Shown here piece after piece: positions 1 to 7,908 of a stretch of DNA of 37,258 nucleotides. Both the position numbers and the translations under genes were made by a program. The notes below the pieces were generated by a model that saw nothing but the letters and a program-made list of their open reading frames with translations, was not told the DNA's origin and did not search any database. This stretch comes from Klebsiella pneumoniae (GTDB lineage Bacteria; Pseudomonadota; Gammaproteobacteria; Ga0077536). Numbering within the stretch: position 1 is the first letter of the stretch; each line of letters starts with the position of its first letter. The DNA lies in the NCBI GenBank assembly GCA_945861225.1, contig CAMATU010000013.1:1-37258 (forward strand). Reading direction: 5' to 3'.

Positions 1-1
1 C

Positions 2-136
2 GAAGGCTTGAACAACAAAGCCAAAGTCACTATGAGAAAAGCTTACGGCTTCCGAACGTTTGGCATGATGGAAATCGCGCTCTATCATGCACTTGGAAAA
101 CTGCCCGAGCCAGAACTCACCCACAGGTTTTACTGA
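2..136 (+). CDS. ISL3-family transposase, C-terminal fragment (cut by window edge)
   Basis: An open frame runs in from the left edge and ends at TGA 134-136, giving 44 residues that begin [18 protein letters not shown] and end [11 protein letters not shown]. This resembles the C-terminal end of ISL3-family DDE transposases, which carry an (E)G-NNK-K..R-(A/S)YGFR stretch and often finish with a P-E-P-x-x-T-H-x-F tail. The catalytic core lies outside the window, so intactness cannot be judged. The right end of the IS should lie within a few tens of bases; AT-rich sequence near 143-161 could hold the inverted repeat, but the left end is not visible for comparison. It sits directly upstream of the clpS promoter region. 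Family assignment rests on remembered motif similarity only. Confidence 0.7.
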   Translation, partial: EGLNNKAKVTMRKAYGFRTFGMMEIALYHALGKLPEPELTHRFY

Positions 137-183
137 CGAACCAATTAAAAGGACGCCTCAACGATGCATCGCGCGGAGATTAG

Positions 184-212
184 TTCGCGGGCGGAATTGG
201 TACCCGTATAAT
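184..212 (+). promoter_or_regulatory. candidate sigma-70 promoter of clpS-clpA
   Basis: A perfect -10 hexamer TATAAT lies at 207-212. With a 17-base spacer the -35 would be TTCGCG at 184-189, a poor match (3 of 6). The predicted start, near 219, leaves a leader of about 40 bases before clpS. It falls between the transposase stop and the clpS ATG, so it may be native or may have arrived with the IS end. Only the -10 box is strong. Confidence 0.4.
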
Positions 213-257
213 CCAGGCCTGAATTCAATTCACAACGATGGTCCCAGAACTAAGCGC

Positions 258-578
258 ATGGCGAAAAAACAGGAAACTGAACGCGATTCCGGGCTTGCAG
301 TGCAGGAAGCACCTCCGCGCACCAAGACGCCGCCGCTGTATAAGGTCATCATGCTCAATGACGATTACACGCCCATGGAGTTCGTGGTGCTCGTGCTGGA
401 GAAATTTTTCAGCCTTGATCGCACAGCGGCAACCCGTGTGATGCTCGAAGTCCACACGCGAGGCAAGGGAATTTGTGGCGTTTATACGCATGAAATCGCG
501 GAAACCAAGGTTGCACATGTAAATGCCTATTCCCGCGAGAACCAACACCCCTTACTCTGTACGCTAGAACTGGCCTAG
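258..578 (+). CDS. clpS: ATP-dependent Clp protease adaptor ClpS
   Basis: ClpS is the N-recognin of the N-end rule pathway: it binds N-degron substrates and hands them to the N-domain of ClpA for degradation by ClpAP in the cytoplasm. The 106-residue product has the family hallmarks: [19 protein letters not shown] for the substrate pocket and first strand, then the helix around LEKFFSL, and a C-terminus ending [12 protein letters not shown]. The Lys/Glu-rich N-terminal tail of about 25 residues is normal. The frame stays open back to 87, but that longer version would overlap the transposase end and does not fit the usual ClpS length, so ATG 258 is chosen. clpA starts 41 bases downstream on the same strand, the usual gammaproteobacterial pair. 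Confidence 0.95.
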   Translation: MAKKQETERDSGLAVQEAPPRTKTPPLYKVIMLNDDYTPMEFVVLVLEKFFSLDRTAATRVMLEVHTRGKGICGVYTHEIAETKVAHVNAYSRENQHPLLCTLELA

Positions 579-619
579 GACAACCCGGATACCGCGATAC
601 GCGGAGGTAGGATGGCAAT

Positions 620-2890
620 GTGCTAAGCAAAGAACTCGAAGTCACACTGAATCTGGCATTTAAGGCCGCGCGTGAGCAGCGTCATGAATTCATGACGGTC
701 GAGCATCTCCTCCTCGCGTTACTCGACAACCCCACTGCAGCCAAGGTCCTGCGCGCCTGCGGCGCCGACTTAAATCAACTGCGCCGACAGTTAGTGGATT
801 TTATCCGCGAGAATTCTGCCGTGTTGCCAGACGATGAAGACCGCGACACGCAACCCACCCTAGGCTTCCAACGGGTGCTGCAGCGCGCGGTATTTCATGT
901 GCAGTCTTCCGGCAAGAAGGAAGTCACCGGGGCAAATGTCCTGGTCGCCATTTTTGGCGAGCGCGAATCGCAGGCCGTGTTCCTGCTCAATCAGCAAAAC
1001 ATCGCCCGGCTCGATGTGGTGAATTGCATTTCACACGGGATCTCCAAAATCGCCGATGACGACACCCCGTCAGAGACCAATGCAAATCACGAAGAAGACG
1101 GCGAAGGTGGCGAAGCGAGTAAGACCGCACTCGATCAGTTCTGCACCAATCTCAATGAGCAAGCACGCAAAGGTAAGATCGATCCTTTAATCGGGCGCCA
1201 TGAAGAAATCGAACGCACGATTCAAATCCTGTGCCGGCGACGCAAAAATAATCCGCTTTATGTCGGTGAAGCCGGGGTCGGTAAGACCGCGATTGCGGAA
1301 GGCTTGGCGAAGAAGATCGTCGATAAGGAAACGCCAGACATTCTGCATAACTCAACAATCTACTCGCTAGACCTGGGTGCCTTGCTGGCCGGTACGAAAT
1401 ATCGCGGGGATTTTGAAAAGCGCCTCAAAGCGGTGATCTCGCAATTGAAACGCGAGCCAGGGGCAGTGCTTTTCATCGACGAAATTCACACCATTATCGG
1501 TGCAGGTGCCGCCTCGGGCGGGGTGATGGATGCGTCCAATCTTATCAAGCCCATGCTGGCCTCCGGCGAGATTAAATGCATTGGCTCAACGACCTATCAA
1601 GAGTACCGCGGGATTTTCGAGAAGGATCGTGCACTGTCGCGTCGCTTTCAGAAAATCGATGTGCCCGAACCTTCGGTCGATGAAGCCATCAAGATTCTGC
1701 AAGGCCTGAAGTCGCGCTTCGAAGAGCATCACGACGTCAAATACACCAATCAAGCGCTGCGCTCGGCAGTAGAGCTAACGAACCGTTACATCAATGACCG
1801 GCATCTGCCCGACAAGGCCATCGACATCATCGACGAAGCCGGTGCACGGCAACGGCTCGCACCGCCTTCGCGGCGCAAGAAAACTGTCGGCACATTTGAA
1901 ATTGAGGAGATCGTGGCTAAAGTCGCCCGGATACCCCCCAAAACTGTCTCAACCTCAGATCGTGAAGTTTTGCAGCACCTGGATCGTGATCTAAAAATGG
2001 TGGTGTTCGGGCAGGATGAAGCGATTGCGACATTAGCCACTGCAATCAAGATGTCGCGCTCCGGGTTGGGTAATACTGAAAAACCTATTGGTTCATTCCT
2101 GTTTGCCGGCCCGACTGGCGTGGGCAAGACCGAAGTCACGCGGCAGCTCGCGCGGGTGATGGGGATCGAACTCATTCGTTTTGATATGTCTGAGTATATG
2201 GAACGACATACCGTCTCCAGACTGATTGGGGCACCGCCCGGCTACGTGGGCTTTGACACCGGTGGCCTGCTAACCGAAGCGGTGCACAAACAACCACACG
2301 CGGTGTTGTTGCTCGACGAAATGGAAAAGGCGCATCCGGATGTGTTCAATGTGCTGTTGCAAGTGATGGACCACGGCACTTTGACTGACGCCAACGGACG
2401 CAAGACTGATTTCCGCAATGTGATTATCGTAATGACCACGAATGCCGGTGCGGAGCGCATCAGCCGCTCTTCGATGGGCTTTACGTTACAAGATCATGCC
2501 AGTGATGCTGGTGAAGCGATCAAGCGCACCTTCAGTCCCGAGTTCCGCAACCGGCTCGATGCCATCATTCAGTTCAAAGCACTCGATCCCAGCACCATCG
2601 CGCATGTGGTCGATAAATTTCTGGTCGAACTCGAAAGCCAATTGGACAGTAAGAAGGTTACCTTGGACGTCGATCAAGCGGCCCGTGCATGGCTGGCCGA
2701 ACACGGCTACGACCCGCTGATGGGCGCCCGCCCGATGAGTCGGTTGATTCGCGAAAAGATGAAGAAGGCGCTGGCTGAAGAATTGCTGTTCGGGCGCCTG
2801 TCGAATGGCGGCCACGTGGTGGTGACAGTCCGTGACGACGATATCGCGATTGATATCGAGGTCGAAGAAAAAGTCGTCGGCGCAGTGTGA
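620..2890 (+). CDS. clpA: ATP-dependent Clp protease ATP-binding subunit ClpA
   Basis: Hexameric AAA+ unfoldase that threads substrates into ClpP. At 756 residues it has the standard ClpA length. Order: N-terminal ClpS-binding repeat domain (about 1-145), an acidic linker with several Glu, a D1 AAA module with Walker A GEAGVGKT near residue 217 and Walker B LFIDEIHT, and a D2 module with Walker A GPTGVGKT near 497, pore loop GYVGF and Walker B LLLLDEMEK. The start is GTG 620 with GGAGG about 11 bases upstream; the ATG at 618 runs straight into a stop. The ClpP-docking loop, IGL in E. coli ClpA, appears here as MGF before TLQDHASDAGEAIK. The neighbours are clpS upstream and a hydratase gene 12 bases downstream, probably on the same transcript. 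The proteolytic partner clpP lies 26 kb away in this window. Confidence 0.97.
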   Translation: MLSKELEVTLNLAFKAAREQRHEFMTVEHLLLALLDNPTAAKVLRACGADLNQLRRQLVDFIRENSAVLPDDEDRDTQPTLGFQRVLQRAVFHVQSSGKKEVTGANVLVAIFGERESQAVFLLNQQNIARLDVVNCISHGISKIADDDTPSETNANHEEDGEGGEASKTALDQFCTNLNEQARKGKIDPLIGRHEEIERTIQILCRRRKNNPLYVGEAGVGKTAIAEGLAKKIVDKETPDILHNSTIYSLDLGALLAGTKYRGDFEKRLKAVISQLKREPGAVLFIDEIHTIIGAGAASGGVMDASNLIKPMLASGEIKCIGSTTYQEYRGIFEKDRALSRRFQKIDVPEPSVDEAIKILQGLKSRFEEHHDVKYTNQALRSAVELTNRYINDRHLPDKAIDIIDEAGARQRLAPPSRRKKTVGTFEIEEIVAKVARIPPKTVSTSDREVLQHLDRDLKMVVFGQDEAIATLATAIKMSRSGLGNTEKPIGSFLFAGPTGVGKTEVTRQLARVMGIELIRFDMSEYMERHTVSRLIGAPPGYVGFDTGGLLTEAVHKQPHAVLLLDEMEKAHPDVFNVLLQVMDHGTLTDANGRKTDFRNVIIVMTTNAGAERISRSSMGFTLQDHASDAGEAIKRTFSPEFRNRLDAIIQFKALDPSTIAHVVDKFLVELESQLDSKKVTLDVDQAARAWLAEHGYDPLMGARPMSRLIREKMKKALAEELLFGRLSNGGHVVVTVRDDDIAIDIEVEEKVVGAV

Positions 2891-2902
2891 CCGGCGGAGC
2901 GC

Positions 2903-3421
2903 ATGGTTAAGTCTGTCATCGAAGTCGCGCCGAACGTTTTCCGCGAAACCTTTGGCCGGTATTTCGAAGACTTTGAAGTCGGTCATACCTACCAGCATCG
3001 CCCCGGTCGCACGGTCACCGAGAACGACAATATCTGGTTCACCTTGCTCACGATGAATACCCATCCGCTGCATTTCGACAACGAGTATGCGGCGGGGTCG
3101 GAGTTCGGGCGTGCGCTGGTTAACAGTACCTTTACCGTGGCGCTAGTGGCCGGCATGAGTGTGAGCGACGTGAGTCAGAAGGCCATCGCAAACCTGGGTT
3201 GGAAAGAAATCAAGTTGCCGAACCCGGTGTTCGTCGGCGACACGCTTTACGCTGAATCCACAGTCTTGGAAAAGCGCGAATCGAAATCGCGGCCAACAGC
3301 AGGTCTGGTGACCGTTAAAACCTTCGGTAAGAAACGCGATGGCACGGTCGTGTGCGAATTCGATCGCACCATGCTGATCCCGAAACGCGGGCACGCCGTG
3401 GACGACAAGATCGACTATTAG
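2903..3421 (+). CDS. MaoC-family (hot-dog fold) dehydratase/enoyl-CoA hydratase-like protein
   Basis: A 172-residue single hot-dog domain of the MaoC/(R)-hydratase family, whose members add water to enoyl-CoA-type thioesters. Seen: FGRYFEDFEVGHTY, the typical N-terminal strand of MaoC-like proteins; FTLLTMNTHPLHFDNEYA, the hydratase motif with catalytic His; and PVFVGDTLYAESTVLEKRESKSRP, the conserved C-terminal half. In canonical hydratases the motif is G-D-x-N-P-(L/I)-H; here the Asp position reads Asn (MNTHPLH), as in some mesaconyl-CoA or methylfumaryl-CoA-type relatives, so the substrate is open. ATG 2903 follows clpA by 12 bases with a GGCGGAG site just upstream, so it is probably cotranscribed with clpSA although no functional link is known. 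It converges with argA. Confidence 0.85.
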   Translation: MVKSVIEVAPNVFRETFGRYFEDFEVGHTYQHRPGRTVTENDNIWFTLLTMNTHPLHFDNEYAAGSEFGRALVNSTFTVALVAGMSVSDVSQKAIANLGWKEIKLPNPVFVGDTLYAESTVLEKRESKSRPTAGLVTVKTFGKKRDGTVVCEFDRTMLIPKRGHAVDDKIDY

Positions 3422-3475
3422 GTCTTAGGCGGAACCTGCGGCCGCGAGGCCCTAACTCTGTCAGGCTGCGCGTGC

Positions 3476-4804
3476 TCACACCTCTTCTAGCCGCTTGTAC
3501 AACACCTGCGAATTACGTTGGAAGTTGTACAGCGCGCGCCGTTCTCCCGGCAGCCTGTCCAGCGAAATCTTCCCATAGCCCTGCTCCTGAAACCAATGGA
3601 TCGCTTGGGTTGTCAGCACAAAAACCGACTGGAGACCGAGCGTGCGGGCGCGCGCCTCAAGCGCGGCCAGCAAGCTTCTGCCAAAGCCGTGCCGACGATA
3701 GCGCGGCGCGACCGCCAGGCCGGCAATCTCGCCACATTGTTCCGCAAAAAAAGGGTAGAGCGCACCGCTTGCGACCGTCGCCCCGTCACGCACGACGACC
3801 GTAAAATAATCAATCTCCGTTTCTAATTTTTCGCGCGACCGCTTCACCAGCACGCCCGCGGCTTCGAGGGGCTCGATGAGATCCAGGATGCCACCCACGT
3901 CTTCGATGGAGGCTGCACGAATTTGATCAAACGGCGCATTACTAACCAGGGTGCCGATACCGTCCCGCGTAAACAGTTCCAGCAGGAGCGCCCCATCGCT
4001 GGCGGTGAGCAGATGCACGCGGCCTACCGCCTGACACGCCCGCACCGCGTTGCCAAGTAGCTGGCTGCCCCCGCTCTTCTGGTGCTGCAAAGCGCTGGCG
4101 TCACCTGGCGTGAGTTGGCGAAGTAGCGCGCCTCGTTCATCCACAATTTGTTGCCCTAGGCTAAGCAACAGCAGTTTGCTCGCCTTCAATTCAATGGCGA
4201 CTTCGGTGGCGAGATCCATCGCGTTCAAACTGAACGTTTCCCCCGTCGGCGAGTGCCCCAACGGGGAGATCAGCACGACATCCACTACCTGCAGCTGCGC
4301 CGCGATGGCCTGCGTATCGATCCGCCGAATCTCGCCTGTAAATTGCAGATCCACGCCATCAATGATGCCGGCCGGCCGTGCCATGACATAGTTGCCGCTG
4401 ACCATCCGCAAAGGCGAATTTTCGGCGGCGCGAACTCGCGCAGCCTGCGCAAACTGCGCCTCGATGCTACAGCGCACGGCGGCTGCGGCGTCCTTTGCGT
4501 GCGCCAGAGCAAGCATATCGGTCACCCGCAAATGTCCTTTGAACGTGGCCTCGATTCCCGCGGCCTGCAGTCGACTCGATATCTGCGGTTGAGTGCCGTG
4601 TACGACCACCAACTTGACGCCAATACCGGACAACAGCGTCAAATCTTGGATGAGATGCGTAAAGGCTGCCGCGGCCACAACTTCACCCGCGAGGTAGATG
4701 ACGAAGGTTTGGCCGCGGTGCGCGCGCATATAAGGCGATGCCTCACGCATCCAGTGCACGAACGAAGTCTCGTCAGGAATCGGCGGCGGTGGGTTCGTTG
4801 TCAT
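3476..4804 (-). CDS. argA: amino-acid N-acetyltransferase (N-acetylglutamate synthase) ArgA
   Basis: Catalyses the first committed step of arginine biosynthesis, acetyl-CoA plus glutamate to N-acetylglutamate. The 442-residue protein has the two-domain plan of classical ArgA: an amino-acid-kinase-like domain (about 20-290, with GIGVKLVVVHGTQPQI and the region ending LFTRDGIGTLVSNAPF), which normally binds the feedback inhibitor arginine, and a C-terminal GNAT domain (about 300-440) with the acetyl-CoA loop LAVAPRYRRHGFGRSLL and the closing WFQEQGYGKISLDRLP. ATG 4804 is preferred; a TTG sits one codon earlier at 4807. It is divergent from ilvD across about 205 bases and convergent with the MaoC gene. 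No other arg gene is nearby. Confidence 0.95.
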   Translation of the reverse strand: MTTNPPPPIPDETSFVHWMREASPYMRAHRGQTFVIYLAGEVVAAAAFTHLIQDLTLLSGIGVKLVVVHGTQPQISSRLQAAGIEATFKGHLRVTDMLALAHAKDAAAAVRCSIEAQFAQAARVRAAENSPLRMVSGNYVMARPAGIIDGVDLQFTGEIRRIDTQAIAAQLQVVDVVLISPLGHSPTGETFSLNAMDLATEVAIELKASKLLLLSLGQQIVDERGALLRQLTPGDASALQHQKSGGSQLLGNAVRACQAVGRVHLLTASDGALLLELFTRDGIGTLVSNAPFDQIRAASIEDVGGILDLIEPLEAAGVLVKRSREKLETEIDYFTVVVRDGATVASGALYPFFAEQCGEIAGLAVAPRYRRHGFGRSLLAALEARARTLGLQSVFVLTTQAIHWFQEQGYGKISLDRLPGERRALYNFQRNSQVLYKRLEEV

Positions 4805-4920
4805 CAAATTCTGCGCAGACTTAAGGTTGAGCGGGCGTCAATTTAGCAATAGCCCGCAAGGTTGGTCGAGCATTCTACGCACGCCCCAAGGCAACTCGAA
4901 GCCGCCGCGACCAATGCCAG

Positions 4921-4949
4921 GTTTATCAATAGAGGTTTATCGGTATGAT
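4921..4949 (+). promoter_or_regulatory. candidate ilvD promoter
   Basis: TATGAT at 4944-4949 is a good -10 (5 of 6). A weak TTTATC -35 lies at 4922-4927 with a 16-base spacer. The nonamer AGGTTTATC occurs twice (4919-4927 and 4933-4941), flanking the spacer, and could be a binding site in its own right. Transcription would start close to 4956, immediately before the palindrome at 4961. Confidence 0.4.
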
Positions 4950-4960
4950 CCATGCTCGAT

Positions 4961-4992
4961 ATTGTTCCGCGTGGGAACAATTTTTGCGGAAC
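4961..4992 (+). promoter_or_regulatory. ilvD leader palindrome with two mutually exclusive stems
   Basis: ATTGTTCC (4961-4968) and GGAACAAT (4974-4981) form a perfect 8-bp inverted repeat around a 5-base loop, followed by more T (4982-4985), so the RNA would look like a small intrinsic terminator. The same left arm, GTTCCGC (4964-4970), is also perfectly complementary to GCGGAAC at 4986-4992, giving an alternative stem that would unpair the first. As DNA it could instead be a repressor operator 12 bases downstream of the -10 box. It lies 18 bases before the ilvD ATG. The sequence does not tell which role is real. Confidence 0.5.
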
Positions 4993-5010
4993 GTTAATCT
5001 GGAGTCAGCC

Positions 5011-6690
5011 ATGTCCACCCCACTCAATCGCTACAGCTCACGCATCACCCAACCGCGCTCCCAAGGCGCTTCCCAGGCCATGCTTTATGCCACCGGCTTA
5101 ACGCGTGAAGATCTGGACAAACCGCAAGTTGGCATCGCCAGCATGTGGTTCGAGGGCAATCCCTGCAATATGCACTTGCTGCAATTAGGCGAGCACGTGA
5201 AGGCTGGGGTTGAAGCCGCTGGGATGGTTGGCATGCGCTTCAACACGATTGGCGTGAGTGATGGGATCTCGATGGGCACCGATGGCATGAGCTATTCGCT
5301 GCAATCACGTGAAGTGATTGCAGACTCGATCGAAACCATCATGGGCGGGCAGTGGTACGACGCCAACATCTCCATTCCCGGCTGCGACAAGAACATGCCG
5401 GGCTGCATCATGGCCATGGCGCGTCTCAATCGCCCGGCGCTCATGGTGTATGGCGGCACCATCAAACCTGGACATTCGCGCGGTGAAACCCTCGATATCG
5501 TCTCAGCATTTCAGTGCTACGGCGCATATTTGGCGGGCACTATCGATGACACGCGACGCGCGGAAATCGTGCGCCACGCCTGCCCTGGTGCTGGCGCCTG
5601 TGGCGGTATGTACACCGCCAACACGATGGCCTCTGCGATTGAGGCAATGGGCATGTCGCTCCCTTATAGCTCGTCGACTCCTGCCGTGGATGCGCTCAAA
5701 CGAGAGGAGTGTTTCCGCGCCGGCGCCGCCATTCGCCTGCTGATGGAACGCGATATCAAGCCACGCGACATCATGACGCGCGCGGCCTTTGAAAACGCGA
5801 TGGTGGTGGTCACCGTCCTTGGCGGTTCCACTAACGCAGTCCTGCATCTGCTCGCCATAGCCCGCGCGGCAGGCGTCGAACTCGCCCTGGATGATTTTCA
5901 GGCAGTCACTAACCGCATCCCTTTTCTGGGGGATTTGAAACCCAGCGGCCGCTTCGTGATGGAAGACGTTCAGAAAATTGGCGGGATTCCGGCCGTCATG
6001 AAATATCTGCTCGAGAATGGTCTCTTGAATGGCGACTGCCTGACCTGTACCGGGAAAACGCTCGCTGAGAATCTCGCCGAATTACCCGGTCTCGCCCCTG
6101 GACAAGAAGTCTTGCGGCCACTCTCGAACCCCATTAAGGCAACCGGTCACATTCAAATCTTGCGCGGTAATTTGGCACCGGATGGTGCAGTGGCGAAGAT
6201 CACCGGGAAGGAAGGCTTGCGCTTTGTCGGGCCGGCAAAAGTTTACGATTCCGAAGAGGACATGCTGCTGGCGCTCGAAAAAAAGACCATCAGGCAAGGT
6301 GACGTGGTGGTCATCCGCTATGAAGGTCCACAGGGCGGGCCCGGCATGCCAGAGATGCTCACCCCCACCTCCGCACTGATGGGCGTGGGACTTGGCAGTG
6401 CCGTTGCATTAATCACCGACGGCCGTTTTTCAGGCGGTTCACACGGCTTTTTGGTCGGCCACGTGGTTCCTGAGGCGCAGCTTGGCGGCCCAATCGCGCT
6501 AATTCAAAACGGCGATGTGATCACCATCGATGCCGAAAGCGGTCGCTTGGACGTCGCCGTCGGACAGGAAGAAATGGTACGTCGCCGCGCCAAGTGGACC
6601 ATGCCGCCGTATAAGGCAACCCATGGCACGCTATACAAATTCATTAAATCCGTGAAGACCGCGTCGGAGGGTTGTGTGACCGACGAATAG
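5011..6690 (+). CDS. ilvD: dihydroxy-acid dehydratase IlvD
   Basis: Iron-sulfur enzyme that converts 2,3-dihydroxy-isovalerate or -methylvalerate to the 2-keto acids in valine/leucine/isoleucine synthesis. The 559-residue length fits the shorter DHAD class (plant and mycobacterial type, [2Fe-2S]) rather than the roughly 616-residue enterobacterial [4Fe-4S] class. The three cluster cysteines are visible as C52 (GNPCNMH), C125 ([10 protein letters not shown]) and C197 ([12 protein letters not shown]), with spacings of 73 and 72. [10 protein letters not shown] and the late [11 protein letters not shown] motif are present. The start is ATG 5011 with GGAG at 5001-5004; the frame stays open back to 4945, but that would place the leader palindrome inside the gene. 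It is not clustered with ilvC or ilvBN here. Confidence 0.95.
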   Translation: MSTPLNRYSSRITQPRSQGASQAMLYATGLTREDLDKPQVGIASMWFEGNPCNMHLLQLGEHVKAGVEAAGMVGMRFNTIGVSDGISMGTDGMSYSLQSREVIADSIETIMGGQWYDANISIPGCDKNMPGCIMAMARLNRPALMVYGGTIKPGHSRGETLDIVSAFQCYGAYLAGTIDDTRRAEIVRHACPGAGACGGMYTANTMASAIEAMGMSLPYSSSTPAVDALKREECFRAGAAIRLLMERDIKPRDIMTRAAFENAMVVVTVLGGSTNAVLHLLAIARAAGVELALDDFQAVTNRIPFLGDLKPSGRFVMEDVQKIGGIPAVMKYLLENGLLNGDCLTCTGKTLAENLAELPGLAPGQEVLRPLSNPIKATGHIQILRGNLAPDGAVAKITGKEGLRFVGPAKVYDSEEDMLLALEKKTIRQGDVVVIRYEGPQGGPGMPEMLTPTSALMGVGLGSAVALITDGRFSGGSHGFLVGHVVPEAQLGGPIALIQNGDVITIDAESGRLDVAVGQEEMVRRRAKWTMPPYKATHGTLYKFIKSVKTASEGCVTDE

Positions 6691-6712
6691 CCCAGTAAAT
6701 TCGTCGTCCACC

Positions 6713-6738
6713 AGGTAGGGCGCGCGAGCGCCCTACCT
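6713..6738. terminator. hairpin between convergent ilvD and transglycosylase genes
   Basis: AGGTAGGGCGC (6713-6723) and GCGCCCTACCT (6728-6738) are perfectly complementary 11-bp arms around a GCGA tetraloop (GNRA type). The stem sits 22 bases after the ilvD stop and overlaps the TAG of the minus-strand gene by two bases. No U-run follows on either side, so termination is inferred from position and stability. It may also be a dispersed intergenic repeat. Confidence 0.6.
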
Positions 6739-7360
6739 ACATCAGCATTTTCTTGTAATCGTTGTAGTACTTGAGCACGCGGCGCACATAGGTCTGGGTT
6801 TCCTGATAAGGCGGAATCTGGCGACCATAATGTTCAACTGCCCCCTCGCCGGCGTTATAAGCGGCGATCGCCAGCACCAGATCGTTATCAAACATCCCTA
6901 GAAGATCCTTCAAGTAGCGGGTGCCGCCCGCAATGTTCGAAATCGGATCTTTGCGGTTCGTGACGCCGTAGCGTGCGGCGGTTTGCGGCATTAATTGCAT
7001 TAGACCGACTGCGCCCGCAGTGGAAATCGCGTTTGGATCGTAGGCCGATTCGGCGGTGATCACGGCGTGCACCAGCGCAGTTGGTAATTTATGATTTTTC
7101 GCAGCGAGTTCGATCGTGCGACTGAAACGTTTGCGATTGGCGGCTAGCGCGCGGTAATTGATCGAGCTGGCGTGTGAGGATTCCGACCAGCCCTTCCAGG
7201 TTTTGACTAAGCGTTTATAGCCCGGATGAGCAGGTCGATCGGTGAGATACACGCGACCGTACTTATCCACGTATTTGTAGATATCTGCGCCTGCCATAAA
7301 CGGCAGCGCGATCAGGAGGAGCACGCCTAGAAGGAGGCCAGTTTTAATTACATTTGACAT
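6737..7360 (-). CDS. secreted lytic transglycosylase (SLT domain) with DUF4124-like N-terminus
   Basis: A 207-residue exported peptidoglycan-cleaving enzyme. Residues 1-24 form a signal peptide with a Leu-rich core ending near MAGA. Next is a short DUF4124-like segment (DIYKYVDKYGRVYLTDRP). The SLT domain (about 85-205) carries the family motif with catalytic Glu104 in ITAESAYDPNAIS, then GAVGLMQLMPQTAARYG, GGTRYLKDLL and AAYNAGEGAV. This family cleaves the MurNAc-GlcNAc bond with 1,6-anhydro product formation. ATG 7360 is the only sensible start. It lies 53 bases downstream of pgpA on the same strand. It is shorter than MltC or Slt70 and resembles the small SLT proteins common in Proteobacteria. 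Confidence 0.9.
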   Translation of the reverse strand: MSNVIKTGLLLGVLLLIALPFMAGADIYKYVDKYGRVYLTDRPAHPGYKRLVKTWKGWSESSHASSINYRALAANRKRFSRTIELAAKNHKLPTALVHAVITAESAYDPNAISTAGAVGLMQLMPQTAARYGVTNRKDPISNIAGGTRYLKDLLGMFDNDLVLAIAAYNAGEGAVEHYGRQIPPYQETQTYVRRVLKYYNDYKKMLM

Positions 7361-7413
7361 TCCCGGGCCTTAAAATTTGTTTTTAATGTCAAATATCGTT
7401 TGTTGCTTTAACC

Positions 7414-7908
7414 CTATGATAGATATTTAAATAATAGGATTGCAAGCCCCGCGACGGTGCCCGCCGCCAAATCGTCGGCCATCACGCCGAATCCACCTTC
7501 CAGCCGTTGGTCGAGCAGGCTGATCGGCCATGGCTTCCAGATATCGAGTATTCGGAAAGCCGTGAAGCCAATCCACAGTGTAAGCACAGAAGTGGCGCAG
7601 AGACCCAGCGCAATCATAACCCCGACGATCTCGTCCCACACAATCGCCCCATGATCTTTAACACCCAGCGCGCGGCTGGTGCGACCGCACAGCGGTATTC
7701 CAACCACGAAGAGCGCGCTCAACGCACCCCAATAAGCGACCGCGTCTAAGGGCTGTAATAGGTAGAACAGCCCAACACCTACCAGCGAACCCCACGTGCC
7801 CGGGGTCCAAGGCAGTAGCCCGGCCCCGGCCCCGAGGCTTAAGAAATGGCCGGGATCACGTAGCGTCCGCCAGGGTATCGGCTGGCGCCGCGCGGGCGAG
7901 AGGGTCAT
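7414..7908 (-). CDS. pgpA: phosphatidylglycerophosphatase A
   Basis: Inner-membrane phosphatase that removes the phosphate from phosphatidylglycerol-phosphate to give phosphatidylglycerol. The 164 residues match PgpA in length and motifs: GAGAGLLPWTPGTWGSL near the N-terminus, KDHGAIVWDEIVG in the centre, and the C-terminal GGFGVMADDLAAGTVAG. There are three or four hydrophobic segments. Its ATG overlaps the TGA of the upstream VKOR gene (ATGA), so translation is probably coupled. In other gammaproteobacteria pgpA usually follows thiL and nusB/ribE; here it is paired with a disulfide-forming enzyme. Confidence 0.93.
   Translation of the reverse strand: MTLSPARRQPIPWRTLRDPGHFLSLGAGAGLLPWTPGTWGSLVGVGLFYLLQPLDAVAYWGALSALFVVGIPLCGRTSRALGVKDHGAIVWDEIVGVMIALGLCATSVLTLWIGFTAFRILDIWKPWPISLLDQRLEGGFGVMADDLAAGTVAGLAILLFKYLS

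Noticed and set aside
87-257. N-terminal extension of clpS (163-residue version)
   Set aside because: It overlaps the transposase end and the promoter, is longer than any usual ClpS, and its text has no ClpS character.
2486-3073. 195-residue minus-strand frame across the clpA-maoC junction
   Set aside because: It is antisense to two recognised genes, has no domain and no ribosome site.
4253-4846. 197-residue plus-strand frame opposite argA
   Set aside because: It is antisense to a conserved gene; the composition is typical of a shadow.
4945-5010. 22-residue extension or leader peptide of ilvD
   Set aside because: It is in frame with ilvD without a stop, has no ribosome site and contains no run of Ile/Val/Leu codons, so it is neither a good leader peptide nor a likely N-terminus.
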